A stretch of DNA of 37,908 nucleotides. Origin: an uncultured Candidatus Thioglobus sp. GTDB lineage: Bacteria > Pseudomonadota > Gammaproteobacteria > PS1 > Pseudothioglobaceae. The stretch lies in assembly GCA_905612405.1 (NCBI GenBank), contig CAJQRX010000048.1, positions 1 to 37,908 of the forward strand, written 5' to 3'. The notes under the pieces were generated by a model that was given only the letters and a program-made list of their open reading frames with translations, was not told the origin of the DNA and did no database searches. Positions 1 to 8,174 of the stretch are shown here, piece by piece. The first letter of the stretch is position 1, and every line of letters begins with the position of its first letter. Both the position numbers and the translations under genes were made by a program.

Positions 1-393
1 CATAACTTAATTCGCACTAATAATATCTATGTGGGTTCCATCATTATCACAGTCTGTACCATTCTAATTCCTGTAATTTCAAGCCTTAGCTTTATCCCAA
101 ATCTTGCTGCTTTAGTATTAGTAACATCGACTATTCTTTTATTTGGAGTTGGAGCAGGAATGATGATTGTTCCGCTTAATGCATTGATGCAAGCGAACTC
201 ACCTGAAGATGGACTTGGGAGTATGTTAGCTGGTAAAAACTGGCTTCAAAATATCGCTATGATTACCCTTTTGATTTTTACAATGATCCTTGCAAATCTA
301 AATTTTGGAAGTGAGTTTATACTTTACTTTAATGCATTTATTGCAGTAGCAGGCTTCAGTATCGTTCTTAAAAAACTTAAAACTATTCTTTAG
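1..393 (+). CDS. LplT-like major facilitator transporter, C-terminal part
   Basis: The frame is open from base 1, so the gene begins upstream of the window; the GTG at 31 is internal. About 130 residues remain. They contain three or four hydrophobic stretches and a segment reading IVPLNALMQ followed by a polar loop, which resembles the late helices of the lysophospholipid transporter LplT. The stop is two bases before an acyltransferase ATG. The pairing of LplT-like transporter with acyltransferase (lplT-aas in Escherichia coli) supports a role in moving lysophospholipids across the inner membrane for re-acylation. The MFS assignment is fairly safe; the LplT substrate is inferred from this short tail and the neighbour. 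Confidence 0.65.
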   Translation, partial: HNLIRTNNIYVGSIIITVCTILIPVISSLSFIPNLAALVLVTSTILLFGVGAGMMIVPLNALMQANSPEDGLGSMLAGKNWLQNIAMITLLIFTMILANLNFGSEFILYFNAFIAVAGFSIVLKKLKTIL

Positions 394-395
394 TC

Positions 396-977
396 ATGCG
401 GCAAATTGTAGGCCTTTTATTGTTTGGGTGGCGATATCGATTAAAGGTAACTGGTTTAGATAATTTACCTGTAAACGGACCTGTTTTACTTTTAGGTAAT
501 CACATTAGCTGGATAGATTTTGCCTTAATTCAATGGGCAACTCCAAGGACTATTCGGTTTGTTGTCCATGATGACTACTATCGTATGCCAATACTGAATT
601 GGATACTAAAAGGAGTTGGTGCTGTATCAATAAGGCCTGAAAATAGTCGCAATGCAATGCAAAATATAATCAACTTGCTAAATGAAGATTGCGTTGTTGT
701 AATATTTCCTGAAGGCCATATCTCTACTTCAGGTGAACTAAGCGACTTGAAAAGGGGCTTTGAAAAAATATTAGTTGAGTGCCAAGACAATGTAGCTGTT
801 GTTCCTTTCGCAATCAATGATATGTGGGGTAGTTTCTTTTCAAAAGCTCCAAGATTAGTTAAAAAGAAATTTTTTTTTAGCCTTCGAAGGAGTGTTAATG
901 TCAATATTGGTGAGGCTCTTACTTCTGAAACAAACAGAAGCGAAGTAAAGGCAGCTATTGGCAAGTTGCTTTATTAA
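396..977 (+). CDS. PlsC-type lysophospholipid acyltransferase
   Basis: This 193-residue protein carries the HX4D acyltransferase signature (NHISWID near residue 35) and the FPEGHIST block near residue 104, both hallmarks of the PlsC/LPLAT family that moves an acyl chain onto lysophosphatidic acid or another lysophospholipid. It is somewhat short for the family (usually 200-260 residues) and lacks an obvious N-terminal membrane anchor, so it is probably a peripheral inner-membrane enzyme. It starts two bases after the LplT-like gene, so the two are co-transcribed. This suggests lysophospholipid recycling rather than the housekeeping de novo step; that choice is inference. Confidence 0.8.
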   Translation: MRQIVGLLLFGWRYRLKVTGLDNLPVNGPVLLLGNHISWIDFALIQWATPRTIRFVVHDDYYRMPILNWILKGVGAVSIRPENSRNAMQNIINLLNEDCVVVIFPEGHISTSGELSDLKRGFEKILVECQDNVAVVPFAINDMWGSFFSKAPRLVKKKFFFSLRRSVNVNIGEALTSETNRSEVKAAIGKLLY

Positions 978-1024
978 TGATAAGATTCTATTTATTATTT
1001 AAATTAAATATTAAAAGGTTTTAA

Positions 1025-1636
1025 ATGAAAAAAATTATAGTAATTGGCGCAACTGGAAAACTTGGTAAAGTAGTTGTCGAAGGTTTACAGAAAGACTATG
1101 AAGTTATAAGAGCTAGCAGATCTGGGCCAGATTTAAAGATTGACGCTTTTGATTTTGAAAGCATTAGTGATGTTTTAGCTTCTATTGGTTCATTTGACGC
1201 ATTGGTATCTTGTATTGGAGGTACTCCTTTCAAGATTTTTGATGAGCTGACAATGGAGGATTTTGCAGCTGGCCTTTCTACTAAATGTTTTAGTCAATTA
1301 AATTTAGCAAAAGCAGCTATACCTTTCCTCCGCGAAAATGGATCAATTACCCTGACTAGTGGGATAATTGGTGATGAGCCGATTATTGCTGGCTCATGTG
1401 CCGCTGCCGCTAATGGTGCTCTTAATATGTGCGTTTCAACATTGGCTGCTGAGTATGCTGGAAAATTAAGAATCAATGTGGTCTCGCCATCTATTATTGA
1501 AAACTCAGTTGATCACTATGGAATGCTTTTTGATGGCTTTGAGCCAACATCTAACCAGAGTATCATTCATGCATATCGTAGAACTATTTCAGCGCCAATT
1601 ACTGGCCAAGTATTGAGTTTAACTAGATCGCTTTAA
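1025..1636 (+). CDS. Short SDR-like Rossmann protein lacking the catalytic Tyr
   Basis: A 203-residue Rossmann protein opens with IGATGKLG, the dinucleotide-binding glycine motif of short-chain dehydrogenases. It matches the small (about 200 residue) SDR group in which the usual YxxxK becomes YxxxN followed by GAL. Here the segment reads SCAAAANGAL, so the Tyr position is Ala and no active-site Tyr-Lys pair is visible. It may bind NAD(P) without classic SDR catalysis, or use other residues. An AAAAGG ribosome site precedes the ATG. It lies 47 bases after the acyltransferase and runs toward the carnitine dehydrogenase gene, with 20 bases between their ends. Substrate unknown. Confidence 0.7.
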   Translation: MKKIIVIGATGKLGKVVVEGLQKDYEVIRASRSGPDLKIDAFDFESISDVLASIGSFDALVSCIGGTPFKIFDELTMEDFAAGLSTKCFSQLNLAKAAIPFLRENGSITLTSGIIGDEPIIAGSCAAAANGALNMCVSTLAAEYAGKLRINVVSPSIIENSVDHYGMLFDGFEPTSNQSIIHAYRRTISAPITGQVLSLTRSL

Positions 1637-1656
1637 GTCCTATCTGAAAAACAGTA

Positions 1657-3135
1657 TTAAAATTTATCTCCAACTGCTCGGCTTAAGCCTTCTGGTTTAG
1701 GTAGTTTCTGATGAGCTTCATAAACTAACCCCATCTGATTCATGACCAAATCATTTGGCATGCTTGCGCCCCGTGTTTTGAGATCCACATGAATTAACAT
1801 ATGCTCAGCAGTAGCTAACAGCCTGCCATCCTCATGATTAAGCCAGTGGAACAGGTGCAGTTTTTTATTTTCGCCATAGATAACTTGGGTTTTAGCTTTT
1901 ATACTCTCTCCAATTTGAACCTCATCTAAGTGGCGAATATGAGTTTCAACCGTAAAGTAAGATCCTATGTTTAATATGTATTCTTCGTCTACGCCGATAA
2001 TAGACATCATCTCTGTAGTTGCTTCTGAAAAGCATTCAAGATAACGTGCTTCTGTCATATGCCCATTATAATCAGCCCACTCTTTTGGTACTTTAGTGAT
2101 ATAGGTGAGTATGGAGCTTGATAAATCTAGCTCTGAAAACTTTGGTTTTTTAATTGACTCTGACAAACTTTTATCAAATTCTTTGAGAGAATTTCCAGCG
2201 CCCCACTGATTTTCTTTTAAAACTTTTAAAAAATCAACCAAGTTATCATCACGCTTTTCCATTAGCTCGTCAATACTAAATTTTCCAGACTGTTGGTCAG
2301 ATTGACTAGATACCTTTTCTATTAATTCATCTGTAAATTCAGGAACATCCATAAGATGTGTCCAAGGCCACTCTAAACAAGGACCAAACTGCGATATGAA
2401 ATGACGCATACCTGCTTCACCACCAGCCAGCCTGTAAGTTTCAAAAAGTCCCATTTGTGCCCATCGAAGACCAAAGCCATAACGAATTGCATCATCAATT
2501 TCTTCAGTTGTTGCTATGTCATCATTTACTAACCAAAGGGCTTCACGCCAAACCGATTCAAGAAGTCTGTCAGCAATAAAAGCAGGAATTTCTTTTTTAA
2601 TATGCAGTGGAAACATGCCAATATTGTTAAAAATGTTACTTGTTTCCTGGATTGTAGCTTTGGATGTTTTAGCGCCACCAACAATTTCAACTAGCGGCAA
2701 AAGGTAGACTGGGTTAAATGGATGGGCAACCAGAAGCCTTTCAGGGTGTTTCATTTCTGCTTGTAAGTCTGAAGGTAGAATGCCAGAAGTTGATGATGCT
2801 ATGACTAGGTCTTTGTCTGCGCTCGACTCGATTTCCTCATATGCTGATTGTTTGATTGAAAGCCTTTCTGGAACAGCTTCAATAATTAACTCACTAGATT
2901 TTGCAACCTCTGCAATTGAGTTAGAAAATAAGAGCTTGCCCCTTTTAGGTAGATTAGAGGTGAGCAACTTTTTATATGCTCTCTCAGCATTATCAATAAC
3001 TTTATTGACATATTTTGGCGCATCTTTGGAGGGGTCATAGACAAAAACATCAATACCATTTAGTAATAATCTAGCTATCCACCCACTTCCAATAACACCT
3101 GCACCAATAACACCTGCCACCTTGATACTTTTCAT
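1657..3135 (-). CDS. L-carnitine dehydrogenase / betainyl-CoA thioesterase fusion
   Basis: A 492-residue two-domain protein. Residues 1 to about 320 form a 3-hydroxyacyl-CoA-dehydrogenase-type enzyme: NAD-binding GAGVIG at 11-16 and the active-site block HPFNPVYLLPLVE with His138 and Glu150. A hot-dog thioesterase follows from about residue 345 (DYNGHM motif). This architecture is known for L-carnitine dehydrogenase fused to betainyl-CoA thioesterase. The first domain oxidises L-carnitine to 3-dehydrocarnitine; the second hydrolyses betainyl-CoA to glycine betaine. The gene starts two bases after the BKACE stop, so the fusion brackets the intermediate cleavage step. Glycine betaine would feed the methyltransferase and dehydrogenase near 22400-26400. 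The carnitine assignment rests on family and neighbour, not on an assay. Confidence 0.85.
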   Translation of the reverse strand: MKSIKVAGVIGAGVIGSGWIARLLLNGIDVFVYDPSKDAPKYVNKVIDNAERAYKKLLTSNLPKRGKLLFSNSIAEVAKSSELIIEAVPERLSIKQSAYEEIESSADKDLVIASSTSGILPSDLQAEMKHPERLLVAHPFNPVYLLPLVEIVGGAKTSKATIQETSNIFNNIGMFPLHIKKEIPAFIADRLLESVWREALWLVNDDIATTEEIDDAIRYGFGLRWAQMGLFETYRLAGGEAGMRHFISQFGPCLEWPWTHLMDVPEFTDELIEKVSSQSDQQSGKFSIDELMEKRDDNLVDFLKVLKENQWGAGNSLKEFDKSLSESIKKPKFSELDLSSSILTYITKVPKEWADYNGHMTEARYLECFSEATTEMMSIIGVDEEYILNIGSYFTVETHIRHLDEVQIGESIKAKTQVIYGENKKLHLFHWLNHEDGRLLATAEHMLIHVDLKTRGASMPNDLVMNQMGLVYEAHQKLPKPEGLSRAVGDKF

Positions 3136-3137
3136 AT

Positions 3138-4049
3138 CTAGCCCCAGCGTTTTACAAGTTTCATATTATCTCGAACTTGATCTGGCCCTATGATGGCGCA
3201 GCCCATGCCCTCTGCTGTCTGCACAGCTTTTTTAACAAGGTCTGCATTGGTAGCAAAAACGCCCCGTTTTAGGTATATATTATCTTCAAGTCCGACACGA
3301 ATATTGCCACCCGCTAAGATAGCCATGGCAACATAAGGCAGCTGATTTCTACCGATTGAGAAGGCAGAAAATGTCCAATCTTTTGGAACGTTTGATGTCA
3401 TTGCAAGGAAGGTGTTTAAGTCATCAGGCGCCCCCCATGGAATGCCCATACATAACTGAATCATAACAGGATCATCAATTAAACCCTGATTCTTGAGCCA
3501 TATGGCAAGTTGTAAATGACCAGTATCAAAGACTTCTATTTCAGGCCTAACCCCAAGCTCTTGAACTTGTTTTGCCATCTCCTTAAGCACTGCTGGAGTA
3601 TTGGTCATGACATAACCACCTTCGCCAAAATTCATTGTTCCGCAATCAATAGTGCAGATCTCAGGAAGTATTTGTCTAACATGGTCAAGTCTCTCAGTTG
3701 CGCCTACCATATCAGTACCTTCATTATTTAATGGCAAAGGTTTTTCAGCAGAGCCAAATACTAAATCTCCACCCATTCCTGCTGTTAGATTGAGCACCAT
3801 ATCAACCTTCGATTCACGAATAATGCTTACAACTTTAGCATAGAGTTTAGGATCGCGCGCGGGAACCCCTGTTTCGGGGTTGCGAACGTGAATATGAACA
3901 ATGGCTGCACCAGCTTGGGCTGCCTCGATACATGAATCAGCTATTTGTTGGGGCGTAATAGGAACTTTATGAGATTTTCCAGTAGTATCGCCTGACCCCG
4001 TAACAGCGCAAGTAATAAAAACTTCTCGGGATGGTTGAAGGTTAGTCAT
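3138..4049 (-). CDS. BKACE-family 3-dehydrocarnitine cleavage enzyme
   Basis: A 303-residue protein of the beta-keto acid cleavage enzyme family (formerly DUF849). It carries the zinc-binding HIH at residues 52-54 (VHIHVRN) and a late GLEDN segment holding the third ligand Glu. BKACE enzymes condense a beta-keto acid with acetyl-CoA to give acetoacetate plus a new acyl-CoA. Beside a carnitine dehydrogenase/thioesterase fusion the expected substrate is 3-dehydrocarnitine and the product betainyl-CoA. It is the first gene of a two-gene minus-strand operon. The ATG is preceded by GGAGAAAT on the coding strand. The divergent region to the right holds the LacI-type operator. Confidence 0.88.
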   Translation of the reverse strand: MTNLQPSREVFITCAVTGSGDTTGKSHKVPITPQQIADSCIEAAQAGAAIVHIHVRNPETGVPARDPKLYAKVVSIIRESKVDMVLNLTAGMGGDLVFGSAEKPLPLNNEGTDMVGATERLDHVRQILPEICTIDCGTMNFGEGGYVMTNTPAVLKEMAKQVQELGVRPEIEVFDTGHLQLAIWLKNQGLIDDPVMIQLCMGIPWGAPDDLNTFLAMTSNVPKDWTFSAFSIGRNQLPYVAMAILAGGNIRVGLEDNIYLKRGVFATNADLVKKAVQTAEGMGCAIIGPDQVRDNMKLVKRWG

Positions 4050-4108
4050 ATGATTTCTCCGAATTTATGTTTGTTATTTTAAGTTGTATATTACTGAAAA
4101 TGATTTTT

Positions 4109-4136
4109 AAAGTAGAAATTTTGGATATGATGTCAA
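4109..4136 (-). promoter_or_regulatory. Possible promoter of the carnitine operon
   Basis: On the minus strand a perfect -35 hexamer TTGACA lies at 4136-4131. Sixteen bases downstream a weak -10 candidate (TACTTT, 4114-4109) precedes the BKACE start by about 60 bases. The -35 is convincing; the -10 matches only half the consensus, so the exact promoter is uncertain. The LacI-type operator at 4175-4190 lies about 40 bases upstream of this -35 and could also affect it. Confidence 0.35.
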
Positions 4137-4160
4137 CATCGCTATCAAAAAAAAATAGCG

Positions 4161-4190
4161 TGTGATATAATATTTTGCAATCGTATGCAT
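4161..4190 (+). promoter_or_regulatory. Extended -10 promoter with LacI-type operator, upstream of the ABC ATPase
   Basis: TGTGATATAAT (4161-4171) supplies an extended -10 (TG, one base, TATAAT). Three bases later comes TTGCAATCGTATGCAT (4175-4190), an imperfect palindrome with half-sites TTGCA and TGCA and a central CG, as in operators of LacI/PurR-type repressors. The operator covers the expected +1, so binding would block initiation. The same 30-base arrangement is found at 16329-16358. No good -35 is visible. A short inverted repeat (CGCTAT 4140-4145, ATAGCG 4155-4160) sits where a -35 would be and may be a second protein site. The likely regulator is the LacI-family gene at 8939. Confidence 0.75.
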
Positions 4191-4236
4191 TACGACTATT
4201 TATGCACTTTTCTCAAAACAGTATACATAAAAAAAT

Positions 4237-5289
4237 ATGGCTAAAATTGAACTAAAAAATATTACAAAGAAATGGGGTGATTTTGTTGGTGTAGATAACT
4301 TTAACCTTACTATTCCTGATGAAGAGTTTTTGGTATTACTTGGGCCATCAGGCTGTGGAAAAACGACCACAATGCGAATGATTGCTGGACTTGAAACTGT
4401 TACTAGTGGAGAGGTGTTGATTAATGGAGAGGTTGTAAACAATCTAGAGCCAAAGGACCGAGACGTTGCAATGGTCTTTCAGTCATATGCACTCTATCCA
4501 AATATGACAGTTTATGAAAATATTCGTTTCCCATTAAAAGTAAGAAATATTGATAAAGAGCTCCATAAAGAAAAAGTTATGAGAGCCTCTGCAATGGTTG
4601 AGCTTGATGATTTCTTACACCGTAAACCATCAGAACTTTCTGGGGGTCAAAGACAAAGAGTAGCTTTGGCAAGAGCAATTGTTAGAGAGCCGACAGTATT
4701 TTTAATGGATGAACCACTTTCAAACCTTGATGCTAAATTACGCGTCTCTACCCGAGCGCAAATTAAAAACCTCCAGCACAAGCTCAGCGTAACAACAATC
4801 TATGTAACTCATGATCAGGTTGAGGCAATGACGCTTGCAGATCGTGTTGTTGTTATGAATAATGGGCTCGTCCAACAGGTTGGAACGCCTCAAGAAATAT
4901 ACAATACGCCTGCTAACAGTTTTGTTGCAAGTTTTATTGGCTCCCCTGCTATGAACCTAATGAAAGGTGTAATAAAAGATGGAGTCTTCTCTGGAGACAA
5001 CGTAAAAATTCAAGGCTTAAATAAAAAACATTCAGGTGATATAACTCTAGGATTTAGGGCGGAAGATGCATCCATTGTTAAAAGTAAGGGGGCGATTAAA
5101 GCAGCAGCATTTTCAATGGAGTTATTGGGAGATATGACAATGGTTTCAGTTAAGGCTGGTGGTGACTTAATTTCCATAAAGTCTGATAAAAATTATTATG
5201 CCAAGATTGGTTCAACAATTATGGCAAATGTGCCAGCAAATTTATGTCTACTTTTCAGTTCTAAAACTGGAAAACTGCTTAAAAATTAA
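4237..5289 (+). CDS. CUT1-type ABC transporter ATPase (MalK/UgpC-like)
   Basis: A 350-residue ATPase with Walker A GPSGCGKTT, Q-loop FQSYALYPNM, signature LSGGQRQRVALARA, Walker B FLMDEP, and H-loop VTHDQVEAMTLADR. A C-terminal region of about 110 residues is typical of the MalK/UgpC (MOI/TOBE) group. It energises import of a sugar- or polyol-like solute. Its presumed binding protein and permeases are 12 kb away (16425-19663), behind the same promoter-operator module. It is the first gene of the long operon to 15132. The ATG at 4237 fits the family N-terminus, but no strong ribosome site is visible. Confidence 0.92.
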   Translation: MAKIELKNITKKWGDFVGVDNFNLTIPDEEFLVLLGPSGCGKTTTMRMIAGLETVTSGEVLINGEVVNNLEPKDRDVAMVFQSYALYPNMTVYENIRFPLKVRNIDKELHKEKVMRASAMVELDDFLHRKPSELSGGQRQRVALARAIVREPTVFLMDEPLSNLDAKLRVSTRAQIKNLQHKLSVTTIYVTHDQVEAMTLADRVVVMNNGLVQQVGTPQEIYNTPANSFVASFIGSPAMNLMKGVIKDGVFSGDNVKIQGLNKKHSGDITLGFRAEDASIVKSKGAIKAAAFSMELLGDMTMVSVKAGGDLISIKSDKNYYAKIGSTIMANVPANLCLLFSSKTGKLLKN

Positions 5290-5309
5290 AAAATTGGAGA
5301 TTTAAAAAA

Positions 5310-5795
5310 ATGAGCTATAACGAGCAATCTACAAAAACACTTGCTGTTGTAAAGGCTATGGAAGATGCCTTAGCTGCTAACTCTAATAATATGGAAAAGC
5401 ATTTTCATAAAGATTTTCGTTGGATGGGCAATCAGGGTTGTGGTACCAAGAAAAGTTTAGAAGAGTTTCGTAATAATTGGCAGCTACCTCTTAGGGCTGC
5501 TTTCTCAGATCGAATTTATAATACCGACAAGTTTTTAGTAGATGGTGAGTGGGCATCTTGCTTTGGTCATATTGATGCAGTTCATAGTGGAGAATTCATG
5601 GGCATTGAGCCTACTAATAAGCGCGTAAAAATTCACTACACAGATTTTTGGGAAGTTAAGGATGGACTCATAATAGACAACTGGGTAACTGTTGACTTTC
5701 CAAGTATTCTTTCGCAACTTGGCGTTGATGTTTTTAATGGTCTAGGCTGGGAGGCTTATGATCGAGGTGTGATGGCTCCCGCAAAGCCAAATTAA
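5310..5795 (+). CDS. Single-domain SnoaL/NTF2-like protein
   Basis: This 161-residue protein has the SnoaL (polyketide-cyclase-like, NTF2 fold) pattern. Its C-terminal half, FMGIEPTNK through DFW to NWVTVDF and LGVDVF, matches the C-terminal domains of the longer paralogues at 7117, 15155 and 21274. The family includes aldol cyclases, isomerases and epoxide hydrolases, so the name does not fix the reaction. It is cytoplasmic, with no signal peptide. A clear GGAG ribosome site precedes the ATG. The gene sits between the transporter ATPase and the HisD-like dehydrogenase in one operon, so it probably acts on an intermediate of the imported compound. Confidence 0.8.
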   Translation: MSYNEQSTKTLAVVKAMEDALAANSNNMEKHFHKDFRWMGNQGCGTKKSLEEFRNNWQLPLRAAFSDRIYNTDKFLVDGEWASCFGHIDAVHSGEFMGIEPTNKRVKIHYTDFWEVKDGLIIDNWVTVDFPSILSQLGVDVFNGLGWEAYDRGVMAPAKPN

Positions 5796-5806
5796 TTGGA
5801 GATATT

Positions 5807-7117
5807 ATGTCGATAACATATTTAAAAAAAGGTAAGACAGATGCTGCTAAGGCCATCGATGATGCTGAGGTTAGTGAGATTGTAAAAAATACTTTAAAGT
5901 CCATAGAGGATAGAGGAGATGCGGCAGTTAGAGAGTTTGCAGAAAAGTTTGATAATTACACTCCAAAATCTTTCAAATTAAGTCAGTCTGAGATTGATAG
6001 TTTAATTCAACAAGTATCACCTCAAGACCTTGAGGATATTAAGTTTGCTCAAGAGCAGGTTCGAAACTTTGCACAAGCGCAGAGAGATTCTATGAAGGAT
6101 ATAGAGGTTGAAACTATGCCTGGCGTTATCTTAGGACATAAAAATATTCCTGTTCAATCAGTTGGATGTTATATCCCAGCGGGAAAGTTCCCAATGGTTG
6201 CTTCAGCGCATATGTCAGTTGTAACTGCTAGTGTTGCAAAGGTTCCAAGAATTATTGCTTGCACGCCTCCATATAAGGGCACTCCAAATCCTGCAGTTAT
6301 TGCAGCAATGCATTTTGGTGGTGCTCATGAAATATATGTCATAGGAGGCATTCAGGCTGTTGGAGCCATGGCTCTTGGTACTGAAACAATTGACCCAGTT
6401 GATATGCTTGTTGGTCCTGGAAACGCATTTGTTGCTGAAGCTAAAAGGCAATTATTTGGTAAGGTTGGAATTGATTTATTTGCCGGTCCAACGGAGACTA
6501 TGGTGATAGCAGATGATACGGTTGATGCTGAATTGTGTGCAACAGATTTGTTAGGCCAGGCTGAGCATGGATATAACTCGCCAGCTGTTTTGGTAACTAA
6601 TAATAAAAATCTAGCAGAAGAAACAATCTCTGAGATAGCTAGAATTTTAACCATTCTTCCAACAGCAGAAACTGCCTCAGTTAGCTGGGAAGAGTATGGT
6701 GAAATAATTCTTTGTGATAGCTATGATGAGATGTTAGATGTTGCTAATGAAATTGCATCTGAACATGTCCAGGTTATGACTGATCGTGATGATTGGTTTT
6801 TAGAAAATATGCATTCTTATGGGGCTCTTTTTTTAGGGCCAAGAACAAACGTTTCTAATGGTGATAAAGTCATTGGAACCAACCATACTTTACCAACAAA
6901 AAAAGCAGGTCGTTATACGGGTGGTCTTTGGGTTGGTAAGTATCTTAAAACTCATAGTTATCAAAAAATTACAACTGATGAAGCAGCTGTAAAGATTGGT
7001 AGATACTGTTCTCGACTATGTATGCTTGAGTCGTTTGTTGGCCATGCAGAGCAAGCCAACATGAGAGTTAGGCGATATGGTGGAGAGGATGTACCTTATG
7101 GGAAGGCAGCGCAGTAG
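5807..7117 (+). CDS. HisD-family dehydrogenase, catabolic (sulfopropanediol dehydrogenase-like) branch
   Basis: A 436-residue member of the histidinol dehydrogenase family, with [20 protein letters not shown], the metal-site QAEH, the catalytic ASEHVQV (Glu-His) and GTNHTLPT. The stretch reads GLWVGKYLK where true HisD has an Asp zinc ligand before the aromatic residue. This pattern is typical of HisD paralogues such as sulfopropanediol 3-dehydrogenase (HpsN). Such enzymes oxidise a primary alcohol through an aldehyde to a carboxylate with two NAD. No other histidine gene is nearby and the operon is transport-linked, so a catabolic role is preferred. The substrate is unknown. The stop overlaps the next GTG start by one base. 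Confidence 0.82.
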   Translation: MSITYLKKGKTDAAKAIDDAEVSEIVKNTLKSIEDRGDAAVREFAEKFDNYTPKSFKLSQSEIDSLIQQVSPQDLEDIKFAQEQVRNFAQAQRDSMKDIEVETMPGVILGHKNIPVQSVGCYIPAGKFPMVASAHMSVVTASVAKVPRIIACTPPYKGTPNPAVIAAMHFGGAHEIYVIGGIQAVGAMALGTETIDPVDMLVGPGNAFVAEAKRQLFGKVGIDLFAGPTETMVIADDTVDAELCATDLLGQAEHGYNSPAVLVTNNKNLAEETISEIARILTILPTAETASVSWEEYGEIILCDSYDEMLDVANEIASEHVQVMTDRDDWFLENMHSYGALFLGPRTNVSNGDKVIGTNHTLPTKKAGRYTGGLWVGKYLKTHSYQKITTDEAAVKIGRYCSRLCMLESFVGHAEQANMRVRRYGGEDVPYGKAAQ

Positions 7118-8172
7118 TGCATAGAATTAATTATCTTAAGGAGCTAATAAAACCTCTAAGATTAAGTATGTACAGTTTCACTGAAGATGAGGTTCGAAGA
7201 AACCTTGACTCTTTATTTCATGAAGAAGCTACTATTCATCTTTCCCATCCTTTTGGAGATATATCAGGCCCAACTAATTTTTATAGCCAGGCGCTTAAGC
7301 CCCTTTTTGAATCAATGCCAGATCTAGAAAGGCGGGATTATATTGTTATCGCTGGAAAAACAGAAAAGGATTTAGAGTGGGTAGGATGTGCTGGATTTTA
7401 TAATGGTACATTCTTGAAGCCTTTTTTAGATATACCGCCAACAGGCCATATAGCGCACATGCGATTTCATGAGTTTTATTGCTTTCAGGGTGACAAGATA
7501 ATAGAAGTTCAGGCTTTATGGGATATTCCAGAACTAATGATGCAATCAGACTCTTGGCCAATGGCGCCATCACTTGGAAGAGAGTGGTGTGTTCCAGGTC
7601 CAGCAACGATGGATGGGATTTCAGATAAGCCTTATGATCCAGAAAAAAGTAACTCTTCAATGGAGCATGTTCTAGGAATGGCTGATGCTATGAAAAAGCA
7701 CCCATCCCAGGGTGATCCTGAGATTATGAAAATGGATTACTATTGGCATCCAAAAATGAATTGGTATGGACCATCTTCTATAGGAAGTGGAAGAGGGATT
7801 GAAGGTTTTAGAAACTGGCATCAAATTCCATTTTTGAATGCTATGCCAGATAGGGGAAAGGATACAACCTATAGTAAGAGAGATGGATGGGGAGACAAAG
7901 TAGGTTACCATTTTTTTGGAGATGGAGATTATGTAGCCGTAACTGGCTGGCCTAATATGAAACAAACTCTTACCCATGATGGTTGGATGGGCATGGCCCC
8001 AACGAACAAAGAAGTTTTTCTTCGCTCTCTTGATTTCTGGAGGATGGAAGAAGGAAAAATAAGAGAGAACTGGGTCATGCTTGATATCCTTGATATTTAT
8101 GATCAAATGGGTATCGATGTACTTGGTAGATTAAGAGAATTTAACAAAGCAAGAAATATGAAAGGATATTGA
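7117..8172 (+). CDS. Double-domain SnoaL-like protein
   Basis: A 351-residue protein built of two SnoaL/NTF2-like halves (about 1-150 and 190-350). The first contains the recurring block IPPTGHIAHMRFHEF; the second ends with WMGMAPTNK, a DFWR segment, ENWVMLD and QMGIDVLGR. These blocks recur in the proteins at 15155 and 21274. The start is a GTG that overlaps the HisD-like stop by one base, with an AAGG site upstream; an ATG at 7168 is the alternative. Double SnoaL proteins have few characterised members. Isomerase, hydratase or cyclase chemistry on a pathway intermediate is only inference. Confidence 0.78.
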   Translation: MHRINYLKELIKPLRLSMYSFTEDEVRRNLDSLFHEEATIHLSHPFGDISGPTNFYSQALKPLFESMPDLERRDYIVIAGKTEKDLEWVGCAGFYNGTFLKPFLDIPPTGHIAHMRFHEFYCFQGDKIIEVQALWDIPELMMQSDSWPMAPSLGREWCVPGPATMDGISDKPYDPEKSNSSMEHVLGMADAMKKHPSQGDPEIMKMDYYWHPKMNWYGPSSIGSGRGIEGFRNWHQIPFLNAMPDRGKDTTYSKRDGWGDKVGYHFFGDGDYVAVTGWPNMKQTLTHDGWMGMAPTNKEVFLRSLDFWRMEEGKIRENWVMLDILDIYDQMGIDVLGRLREFNKARNMKGY

Positions 8173-8174
8173 GT

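Noticed and set aside
578-964. Minus-strand open frame opposite the acyltransferase, and similar frames opposite or within other genes
   Set aside because: They overlap well-supported genes, show no recognisable domains and have no ribosome sites; they are by-products of codon use.
5807-7117. Biosynthetic histidinol dehydrogenase (hisD)
   Set aside because: No other histidine gene is nearby, and the zinc-ligand region differs from HisD.
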